Shown: positions 1 to 5,095 of the stretch, piece by piece
Position numbering within the stretch: position 1 is the first letter of the stretch
How the letters are laid out: each line of letters starts with the position of its first letter
Assembly (NCBI GenBank): GCA_025061975.1
Contig: JANXBB010000238.1
Location: forward strand, 1-5,302
DNA length: 5,302 bases
Origin: Caldifarciminota bacterium
GTDB taxonomy: Bacteria; Hydrothermota; Tepidihabitantia; Tepidihabitantales; CAIPLT01
Reading direction: 5' to 3'
Notes under the pieces: model-generated
Databases searched by the model: none
What the model was told of the DNA's origin: nothing
The model's input: only the letters and a program-made list of their open reading frames with translations
Position numbers and translations under genes: made by a program

Positions 1-17
1 TGTTTTAACTATAGTTG

Positions 18-54
18 TTGACAGCTTTTAATGTTTTTTATATTATAAAGTAAA
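18..54 (+). promoter_or_regulatory. Sigma70-type promoter, apparently leaderless, for the nucleotidyltransferase gene
   Basis: A perfect TTGACA -35 box (18-23) is followed after exactly 17 bases by TATTAT (41-46). The expected start of transcription, about 7 bases past the -10 box, is near 53, two bases before the ATG at 55. No Shine-Dalgarno sequence lies in the bases before the ATG. The boxes are seen directly; leaderless transcription is inferred. Confidence 0.7.
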
Positions 55-1500
55 ATGGATCTAAATAAACTTTACGAAAACCAATGTTGTCGACAAAAAC
101 CTAAGGGAATTCTTAGTGGCAGTGCTGTTTTTGAAAAGATCAATAAATTACAAAATATCAGACCATGCATTGATATTTTGCTTAAAATTTCGTCGGATAA
201 AGAAATTTATCTTGTAGGAGGAGCTTTGCGCGACATTCTCCTTGGATATACACCAGCAGATTTTGATTTTGTTGTTTCCGGGAGTGGAATTAAGTTTGCT
301 CAACGATTTGCTAAAGAAACTCGAGGAGCATTAGTTGTGCTTTCTTTAGAAGATGATGAAGCACGGGTTGTAATAAACAAAGACTTAATTTTTGATTTTA
401 ATGGATTAAACACCAGAACATTGGCTGAAGATTTGTATCGGCGAGATTTTACAATTAATGCCCTGGCGCTATCGCTCAAAAATCCTCGGCGCATAATTGA
501 TGAGTTTGAAGGCATTAAGCATCTTAAAGCAAGATTAATTGTGCCTGTAAGCGAACAGTCATTAGAATTAGATCCATTGCGGATTCTGCGGGCTTTCAGA
601 TTAGCCCTTATGTTAAAATTTCGAATCGATAAAAAACTTATTAATATGGCAACAAGAATTAATCTTTCTGTAATTGCACCGGAACGGATTAGTTATGAAT
701 TTTTAAAAATTACCGAAAATGAACAATCTTTTTTTTATATTAAGCTAATGTATCGTTTAGGGTTACTTCAACAAATTTTTCCTCTTGCAAGAAAGCTTTT
801 TGATGATCCGGTGCTTACGCATCATTCCTTGCGAACTTATAAAAAAATTGAAGAAGTTCTTGTTAAAAACAGTTTTTTTGATAAATTTCCTGAAGAAAAA
901 GCTAATTATTTTAAGGATTTTCCTTATAGAAAAGCTTTGCTAAAAATTTCAGGTCTTTTTCATGACATCGGGAAGCCGGATACTCAATTTTTTACAAGCG
1001 AAGGCGATGTTCATTTTTACGGGCACGATAACTTAGGGGCGAAATTTGTTGCCCAAATTGGACGAGAAAATCTTCGACTTTCACGGCGGCAAATTCAAAT
1101 GTTAAAAAATTTAGTGCTTTACCATATGCGGTTACATCTTTTAGCCACTGCTCCGATGCTAACCGATCGAGCAATAAGAAGATTTTTTAGAGATGTTGGC
1201 GAAGAATATTTTGGATTAATGATTCTTACATATGCTGATGGGTATGCGACAGCTGGTCGAACTGATCATTTAGAAAAAACCATTGAGCGGATGATCGCTT
1301 TAAAACGTGCTGACGAAGCTAAAAAGCGAGTTGTCAGGCTTATTACCGGTGACGATTTAATCAGTTGGGGATATCGGCCCGGACCAATTTTTAAAGTTAT
1401 TCTTCAAGAATTAGAGGACCTTCAGCTCGAGGGCAAAATCAAAACTAAAGAAGAAGGATATGAATATGTTAAAACCCATTATCCAGTTACTGCACAATAA
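55..1500 (+). CDS. cca: Class II CCA tRNA nucleotidyltransferase / poly(A) polymerase family protein with HD domain
   Basis: Predicted cytoplasmic template-independent nucleotidyltransferase that adds or repairs the 3' CCA of tRNA, with a phosphohydrolase-type HD domain behind the catalytic head. The head shows GGALRD at residues 55-60, the metal-binding pair D69/D71 in ADFDF, and the RRDFTINAL motif at 129-137. DPLRILRA (173-180) fits the nucleotide-template motif usually written EDxxR, but the Glu position is Leu172. The HD region carries H256/H257, HD at 303-304 (LFHDIGKP) and H324/D325. At 481 residues it is longer than many family members, partly through about 45 residues before the catalytic core. 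The start at 55 is chosen because the promoter fits a leaderless ATG there. The family is clear; whether it adds CCA, only CC or only A, or poly(A), cannot be read from the sequence. The symbol assumes the commonest role. Confidence 0.88.
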   Translation: MDLNKLYENQCCRQKPKGILSGSAVFEKINKLQNIRPCIDILLKISSDKEIYLVGGALRDILLGYTPADFDFVVSGSGIKFAQRFAKETRGALVVLSLEDDEARVVINKDLIFDFNGLNTRTLAEDLYRRDFTINALALSLKNPRRIIDEFEGIKHLKARLIVPVSEQSLELDPLRILRAFRLALMLKFRIDKKLINMATRINLSVIAPERISYEFLKITENEQSFFYIKLMYRLGLLQQIFPLARKLFDDPVLTHHSLRTYKKIEEVLVKNSFFDKFPEEKANYFKDFPYRKALLKISGLFHDIGKPDTQFFTSEGDVHFYGHDNLGAKFVAQIGRENLRLSRRQIQMLKNLVLYHMRLHLLATAPMLTDRAIRRFFRDVGEEYFGLMILTYADGYATAGRTDHLEKTIERMIALKRADEAKKRVVRLITGDDLISWGYRPGPIFKVILQELEDLQLEGKIKTKEEGYEYVKTHYPVTAQ

Positions 1501-1514
1501 AAATTTTGTATTTA

Positions 1515-1552
1515 TTGACATTTATTAAAAGCTTAGGTATCGTTTTAATTAT
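1515..1552 (+). promoter_or_regulatory. Promoter, apparently leaderless, for the parA-parB-M23 unit
   Basis: A perfect TTGACA (1515-1520) lies in the 52-base gap after the nucleotidyltransferase gene. Seventeen bases later is TATCGT (1538-1543), a weaker -10 that keeps the T1, A2 and final T. Transcription would start near 1550, three bases before the parA ATG. No Shine-Dalgarno sequence is present, and there is no obvious terminator hairpin for the upstream gene in this gap, so read-through from it is also possible. Confidence 0.6.
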
Positions 1553-2356
1553 ATGCCCGCAAAAACGGTGACTATTACCAATCAAAAAGGTGGTGTTGGT
1601 AAAACAACGACAGCAATTAATCTTTCAGCTGCTTTAGCATTAGAAGGAGAAAACGTGCTTTTGGTTGATTTAGATCCTCAAGCGCATTCAACCCTCGGTT
1701 TAGGCGTAGAAAAAGGAACTGTAACTCGATCGGTTTATAATGCAATTCTAGACGAAACAAAAACTGAAGAGCTTATAATTAAAATAACCGACAATTTTTA
1801 TCTCTTGCCCTCTAATATTCAATTAGCGGGTGCTGAAGTCGAATTAGTAACAATGTTGGATCGGGAAAATCGTCTAAAACGGGCGCTTATGGGGCTTAAA
1901 GACGTTTACAGCTTCATTTTTATTGACTGTCCACCAACTTTAGGTCTCCTCACAATAAACGGTCTTGTCGCAGCTGATAGTGTGCTTATACCAATTCAAT
2001 GCGAATATTACGCGTTAGAAGGTATTGCGCGGCTTTTAGATACAATAAATTTAGTTAAAAAACATATAAATACCAGTTTAGAAATCGAAGGAATTGTCTT
2101 AACAATGTTTTCATCAAATACTAATTTATCACATCAAGTTGCAGAAGATGTAAGAAATTATTTTAAAGATAAAGTTTATAACACAATAATTCCTCGTTCA
2201 ATCCGTTTAGCTGAAGCACCAAGTTTTGGAAAGACAATTTTTCAATACGACAGTAATTCCCGGGGCGCGATTGCTTATCGGGAATTAGCACAAGAATTTT
2301 TATTAAGGCAAAGGAAAATTTTTAATCAAAATGTAAATAACACTAAAACTCCATAA
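1553..2356 (+). CDS. parA: Chromosome-partitioning ATPase ParA (Soj)
   Basis: ParA/Soj-type ATPase of the MinD/ParA fold. In the known family it binds nucleoid DNA nonspecifically as an ATP dimer and is released by ParB, moving the origin region. The deviant Walker A is KGGVGKTTT at residues 12-20, with signature Lys12 and Lys17. Walker A' is VDLDPQ (38-43), and Walker B is FIFIDCPP (121-128). The C-terminal IPRSIRLAEAPSFGK (213-227) matches the conserved Soj region that includes basic DNA-binding residues. At 267 residues it has the usual chromosomal Soj length, without the N-terminal helix-turn-helix of plasmid ParA types. Small departures from the commonest consensus are DPQAHST where DPQGNAT is usual, and SFGK where SHGK is usual. 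parB follows after nine bases, so the pair is almost certainly cotranscribed. The function is confident. Confidence 0.96.
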   Translation: MPAKTVTITNQKGGVGKTTTAINLSAALALEGENVLLVDLDPQAHSTLGLGVEKGTVTRSVYNAILDETKTEELIIKITDNFYLLPSNIQLAGAEVELVTMLDRENRLKRALMGLKDVYSFIFIDCPPTLGLLTINGLVAADSVLIPIQCEYYALEGIARLLDTINLVKKHINTSLEIEGIVLTMFSSNTNLSHQVAEDVRNYFKDKVYNTIIPRSIRLAEAPSFGKTIFQYDSNSRGAIAYRELAQEFLLRQRKIFNQNVNNTKTP

Positions 2357-2365
2357 GTTACGAAT

Positions 2366-3256
2366 ATGTCAAAAAAAGTATTAGGTAAAGGTCTTGAAGC
2401 CTTAATCTCGGGTGAGGTTTCAAAGCTTACCTCTGAACCCGATATAATTCAATATCTGTCAGTTGACGAAATTAAACCCAATCCCTATCAACCCCGAAAA
2501 AATCCCGACGAAGATATCTCAGATTTAGTACTATCAATTAAAGAAAAAGGGGTAATTCAGCCGATTGTTGTGAGAACGAGAAAAAATGTTAACGAAGCTG
2601 ACAAGATAAGCTATGAATTAGTTGTTGGAGAAAGACGTCTTCGAGCAGCAAAGCTTGCCGGATTAAAAGAAATTCCTGCAGTAATAAAAGAACTTACCGA
2701 CCTTGAAATGTTAGAATGGGCATTAATTGAAAATCTTCAACGTACCGATTTAAATCCTATTGATGAAGCTTTAGCATATAAACAACTAATGGAGGATTTT
2801 TCTTTAACCCATGAGATGATCGCCCAGAAAGTCGGCAAAAGTCGTTCAACAATCACTAATGCCTTGAGACTTTTAATGCTCCCCGAATTTGTGCAAAATT
2901 ATCTCATTAATCGTAAAATTACTGAAGGACATGCACGTGCCTTACTTGCACTTACTGATCGTAAACTTCAAGAAGAGATTTGTGAGCGGATTGTAAAAGA
3001 AGGGCTTTCAGTTCGTGAAACCGAAGAACTTTGTTTTGGCAAGAAACGTCACGGGCGAAGCTCGATTAAAATTAGCTTAAAGCCTAAAGATATTCATATA
3101 ACCACATTAGAAGAAAAATTGCAGGAATACTTACGAACCAAGGTACGAATTACGAAAACTAAAAATCGGGGCGTAGTAAGTATTGAATTTTATTCAGATA
3201 ACGACTTAAATCGATTGGTCTCGTTAATTTTGGGCGCAAAATTTGATTTTAAATAA
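2366..3256 (+). CDS. parB: Chromosome-partitioning protein ParB (Spo0J), CTP-dependent DNA clamp
   Basis: ParB loads at parS and slides as a CTP-bound clamp, bridging to ParA and SMC in known systems. The N-terminal ParA-stimulating peptide KKVLGKGLEALI is at residues 3-14. The ParB/Srx-type CTP-binding domain shows NPYQPRK (39-45), VIQPIVVR (63-70) and GERRLRAAK (88-96). ENLQRTDLNPIDEA (122-135) is the conserved linker motif. The DNA-binding helix-turn-helix lies around 150-173 (AQKVGKSRSTITNALRLL), and GLSVRETE is at 213-220. A C-terminal dimerisation segment covers about 245-296. Length (296) is normal and all functional motifs look intact. The start, nine bases after the parA stop, is supported by the conserved N-terminal peptide; there is no Shine-Dalgarno sequence, suggesting translation coupled to parA. 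No canonical parS palindrome was found in the window. Confidence 0.96.
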   Translation: MSKKVLGKGLEALISGEVSKLTSEPDIIQYLSVDEIKPNPYQPRKNPDEDISDLVLSIKEKGVIQPIVVRTRKNVNEADKISYELVVGERRLRAAKLAGLKEIPAVIKELTDLEMLEWALIENLQRTDLNPIDEALAYKQLMEDFSLTHEMIAQKVGKSRSTITNALRLLMLPEFVQNYLINRKITEGHARALLALTDRKLQEEICERIVKEGLSVRETEELCFGKKRHGRSSIKISLKPKDIHITTLEEKLQEYLRTKVRITKTKNRGVVSIEFYSDNDLNRLVSLILGAKFDFK

Positions 3257-4042
3257 ATGGCTCGAAAAGAATTTGAAGTTATTATCAGCCGGCTTGATCA
3301 ACCCCGAAGTTATCAATACCGCTTAAGAAGCTGGCAATTTTATTTTCTAATAGTATTGGTTGTAATGTTAATTTTACTAGGGATTATTGGGATTTTTCTA
3401 ATTGGTTATACTAATCAGCAACACCTTCTAATTAGCTATCTTACTCAAAGAAATGTGGAATTAGAAGAAGAAAACAAGAAAGTTAGCGAACTTGCTAATA
3501 AACTAAGATTTTTAGAAAACGAATATGCTAAAATAGCAATCATGCTCGGTGCTGATAAAAATCCGCCGCCCTTAGACATAAACAAATTAGCCGAAGCATA
3601 TGCACCACTTGTCTCGCCAGAGATTAAGGATACGACAAAAAAATGGCAAGTTTTGCCGACAACTAATTTTGTCATAACTGCTCGACTAAGTAGTATTCAT
3701 GACGGCATTGATTTTGCTGCACAATTGGGCACACCGGTTTATGCTATTGCGCCGGGGTACATTGAAGATGTGGGCAATGATACTTTTTATGGGAATTATG
3801 TTAAACTCATTGTTCATAATAAATATTTGGCTTTTTATGGGCATCTTTATAAAACAATAAAAAATAAAGGAGCCCGAGTTCAAGCTGGTGAGATAATTGG
3901 ATATGTAGGTTCCTCAGGAAAAGCTAAAGCTTCCCATCTCCATTTTGAGCTCTGGGAGATAACAGATAAAGGAAAAGTCCGTTTAGATCCTGAACAAGAA
4001 TTTTCTTCTCTGCTTAAAGAATACAAAAGAAAAAATCCTTAA
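3257..4042 (+). CDS. Membrane-anchored M23/LytM-type peptidoglycan peptidase
   Basis: Predicted zinc metallopeptidase acting on peptidoglycan cross-bridges or stem peptides outside the inner membrane. One transmembrane helix spans about residues 27-50 after a basic cytosolic tail of about 26 residues. A likely coiled coil runs from about 62 to 95 (rich in Glu, Leu, Asn and Lys). The LytM domain covers about 140-250. All catalytic residues are visible: H148 and D152 (HDGID), H196 (YGHL), and the HLH motif H227/H229. GNYVKLIVH (179-187) is also typical. The enzyme should therefore be active, unlike degenerate EnvC/NlpD activators. Its ATG touches the parB stop (TAAATG) with no Shine-Dalgarno sequence, so it is translationally coupled to parB. 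In other bacteria similar genes sit beside parAB and bactofilins; no bactofilin is seen here. The precise bond cleaved is unknown. Confidence 0.92.
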   Translation: MARKEFEVIISRLDQPRSYQYRLRSWQFYFLIVLVVMLILLGIIGIFLIGYTNQQHLLISYLTQRNVELEEENKKVSELANKLRFLENEYAKIAIMLGADKNPPPLDINKLAEAYAPLVSPEIKDTTKKWQVLPTTNFVITARLSSIHDGIDFAAQLGTPVYAIAPGYIEDVGNDTFYGNYVKLIVHNKYLAFYGHLYKTIKNKGARVQAGEIIGYVGSSGKAKASHLHFELWEITDKGKVRLDPEQEFSSLLKEYKRKNP

Positions 4043-4043
4043 G

Positions 4044-4514
4044 TTACTTTGGGAGGCAATATTTTTTAAGACGGTTTTGCATATCTAAATAATGGCTTCC
4101 CGCCCAATAAATTTTTTGGCAACGCGCACAAAATACAAATTCGTTCTGGGTTTTATAAATATAATAAGGCACCCGACCTTTAACTGTTTCTTTAGGGATT
4201 GGATTAAGTAGCGAATTACAAATTAGGCACCTACTACCGAGTTTGATATCTTTATGTAGCTTAAAATGAGTCAAAACTTGAATTACTTGTTCCTGAACAA
4301 TTTCACTTTCAATAAAAAATACCTGAGGTGAGTTTTTAAGCTTTTTGTTTCGGGTCAGAAGAATTCGATTTTCATTTTGAGCGATTTTTAATGCCCCAAA
4401 AGGGGTCTTATTTGTAAGTTTATCATAAGCTAAATACTCAGTATCAAAGCCTAAAATTCTCAGTTCTCGTGCTAATTTTCCGAGCATAAAATCAGCAAGG
4501 AACTTGATGCTCAT
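4044..4514 (-). CDS. Mut7-C RNase domain protein (PIN-like fold with zinc ribbon)
   Basis: Small protein of the Mut7-C family, a PIN-like putative RNase fused to a C-terminal zinc ribbon; no bacterial substrate is known to me. The N-terminal KFLADFMLGKLARELRILGFDT (in two parts, 4-13 and 14-25) is the family signature, with D8 as a likely metal ligand. ILLTRNKKL (51-59) matches the second conserved block, but the residue after TR, usually Asp, is Asn56. The ribbon has CLIC (96-99) and CARC (129-132), followed by the typical WAGSHY (137-142). At 156 residues it is normal length. The ATG at 4514 sits directly before the conserved domain start, so the start is secure. Two possible promoters serve it: a close one giving an almost leaderless mRNA and a far one giving a structured leader of about 200 bases. 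Its stop and that of the convergent peptidase gene are one base apart. Confidence 0.87.
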   Translation of the reverse strand: MSIKFLADFMLGKLARELRILGFDTEYLAYDKLTNKTPFGALKIAQNENRILLTRNKKLKNSPQVFFIESEIVQEQVIQVLTHFKLHKDIKLGSRCLICNSLLNPIPKETVKGRVPYYIYKTQNEFVFCARCQKIYWAGSHYLDMQNRLKKYCLPK

Positions 4515-4515
4515 T

Positions 4516-4551
4516 TTATGAAATAAAAAGGATTAGGGAAAGTGGGGTCAA
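4516..4551 (-). promoter_or_regulatory. Proximal, leaderless-type promoter of the Mut7-C gene
   Basis: On the minus strand TTGACC (4551-4546) is followed after 17 bases by TTTTAT (4528-4523), and the ATG lies at 4514. Transcription would start about two bases before the ATG, matching the geometry of the other transcription units here. The -10 box is poor (four of six) and is the same sequence as the U-tract of the proposed terminator, so the call is tentative. Confidence 0.4.
4521..4542 (-). terminator. Possible intrinsic terminator or attenuator just upstream of the Mut7-C start
   Basis: The 3' arm of stem A (CTTTCCCTAATCCTT, minus strand) runs straight into TTTATTTC, so a stable helix is followed by a tract UUUUUAUUU. 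Its 5' arm is about 115 bases upstream, with the rest of the RNA as its loop. The tract ends seven bases before the Mut7-C ATG, so termination here would release a small RNA and read-through would express the RNase gene. Confidence 0.5.
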
Positions 4552-4670
4552 GTTCTCAGGCATCTACAAGGAGGGTTCAGATTGTGCATCGCTATTCGGG
4601 GTCTGAATAGCGATGAAGGAGGTTAAGATGCTTAAGGGTGGGTGCCTGAGAACATCTTTCCCTAATCCTT
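4528..4670. repeat. 143-base near-palindrome with three nested perfect inverted repeats
   Basis: The ends AAGGATTAGGGAAAG and CTTTCCCTAATCCTT are exact inverted copies, as are the next arms GTTCTCAGGCA/TGCCTGAGAAC and the central arms CATCGCTATTC/GAATAGCGATG. The pattern is what the RNA call above rests on, but a non-autonomous palindromic element (REP/MITE type) would look similar. AACTTGACCCCACTTT resembles repeat ends I recall near REP-associated Y1 transposases; I could not check this. No target-site duplication or transposase is seen. Confidence 0.6.
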
Positions 4671-4718
4671 AAGCTTTTCTCAATTTTTAGCTTTTTTAGC
4701 CACCTAAGCATCTATATT

Positions 4719-4747
4719 ATTATATAGAAAATATAACTTCCTGTCAA
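4719..4747 (-). promoter_or_regulatory. Perfect consensus sigma70 promoter reading into the structured RNA
   Basis: TTGACA (4747-4742) and TATAAT (4724-4719) on the minus strand are both six-of-six matches with an exact 17-base spacer, giving a start near 4712. The -35 hexamer fills the spacer of an inverted repeat, CTTCC/GGAAG (4737-4741 and 4748-4752). The -10 box lies inside a second inverted repeat, TCTATAT/ATATAGA (4711-4717 and 4722-4728). Either could be an operator. It is the strongest promoter in the window by sequence. Confidence 0.75.
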
Positions 4748-4830
4748 GGAAGATCCAAAGAGCGCTTGATAAGAAATTGAGCTAAGGGGGTGCTACCTAG
4801 ACGGTCCTCGCTATCAATTAGAGTTGATTT
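4744..4830 (-). pseudogene. Possible remnant of a protein C-terminus (unidentified)
   Basis: On the minus strand 28 codons read without a stop and end in TGA at 4746-4744. The stretch translates to a protein-like segment containing STPLAQFLIKRSLDLP. It is locally richer in G and C than the AT-rich DNA beside it and has no start codon. A TAA lies immediately before it in frame. It may be the decayed tail of a lost gene, possibly of a mobile element, but an open stretch of this length can arise by chance. Its stop codon overlaps the -35 box of the RNA promoter. Confidence 0.2.
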
Positions 4831-5060
4831 TTAACTTTATAAGCGAGTTTATGTTGGATAACAAAAAGACAATCTCAACATGGATTATTTTAGAAAATGT
4901 TTTAACTTAAATCCTCACTAATTAATGAGTAAACAACATCAAAAATGTATTGGATATTTTTAGAGAATAACAAAGAGATATGCTCGGACATTTAAAATTA
5001 CAAAGTACAAAGTTAGTTATTAAAAATCAAACACTTAAAAACAAGCAGCTTATACTTTAC
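4831..5060. other. AT-rich non-coding gap upstream of the V-ATPase gene
   Basis: I see no gene here: open stretches on both strands are short, the longest start-to-stop reading on the plus strand noted being 19 codons from 4851 without a ribosome site. Minor structure includes ATGTTG/CAACAT (4851-4856 and 4876-4881), an imperfect palindrome CTCACTAATTAATGAG (4914-4929), and a tandem pair of TACAAAG (4999-5005 and 5006-5012). None is convincing as a regulatory site. Confidence 0.6.
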
Positions 5061-5095
5061 TTGACTTTAATTCTAATTACTGATAAAATGTAGTC
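5061..5095 (+). promoter_or_regulatory. Leaderless-type promoter of V-ATPase subunit D
   Basis: TTGACT (5061-5066) is followed after 17 bases by TAAAAT (5084-5089). The expected start of transcription coincides with the A of the ATG at 5096. There is no Shine-Dalgarno sequence. Five of six matches in each box and the ideal spacing make this a good promoter. Confidence 0.7.

Larger units (their letters stand above)
4521..4712 (-). ncRNA. Candidate structured small RNA, or long attenuator-like leader of the Mut7-C gene
   Basis: Downstream of a perfect promoter, about 190 bases fold into a rod. Stem A pairs 4656-4670 with 4528-4542 (15 bp, perfect). Stem B pairs 4643-4653 with 4552-4562 (11 bp, perfect). 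Stem C pairs 4605-4615 with 4587-4597 (11 bp, perfect) and is closed by a seven-base loop, AGACCCC. Between A and B is a 2/9 bulge carrying TTGACCCCA; between B and C is a large internal loop of about 20 bases per side. The RNA ends in UUUUUAUUU, as an intrinsic terminator would. It lacks the conserved marks of tmRNA, RNase P RNA and SRP RNA. The long rod with central bubble recalls 6S RNA, but the 42-base unpaired A-rich 5' tail does not fit, so I do not name it. The near-palindrome also folds on the plus strand, and two B-stem extensions are better there (G-U pairs); the promoter favours minus. Confidence 0.55.

Noticed and set aside
300..515. Minus-strand open frame inside the nucleotidyltransferase gene
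   Set aside because: It overlaps a well-supported gene with conserved motifs, and its translation is serine/arginine-rich with no recognisable domain.
3003..3024. parS-like sequence inside parB (TTTCAGTTCGTGAAAC)
   Set aside because: The TTTCA and TGAAA halves are separated by five bases rather than two, so the canonical palindrome is broken. The bases encode the conserved SVRE motif.
3445..3883. Minus-strand open frames inside the M23 peptidase gene
   Set aside because: They are complementary shadows of the coiled-coil and LytM coding sequence and show no domain of their own.
4568..4610. Second plus-strand AAGGAGG followed by GTG and eight codons
   Set aside because: Too short, nine-base spacing, no promoter, and the same strand-shadow explanation applies.
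4528..4670. SRP RNA, tmRNA, RNase P RNA or T-box leader
   Set aside because: None of their conserved cores is present: no GGAAGCAGCC-type SRP loop, no tRNA-like end, no GAGGAAAGTCC-type RNase P core and no T-box sequence.
4616..4672. Plus-strand mini-gene: AAGGAGG, five bases, ATG (4628), 14 codons, stop at the palindrome edge
   Set aside because: The spacing is ideal for a ribosome site, but no plus-strand promoter is visible, other genes here lack such sites, and AAGGAGG is explained as the complement of the repeated loop motif of the minus-strand RNA.
4752..4850. Possible tRNA or second structured RNA
   Set aside because: No TTCRANNC T-loop, no cloverleaf closes, and the best helices (CTCGCT/AGCGAG, ATCAA/TTGAT) are short and poorly nested.
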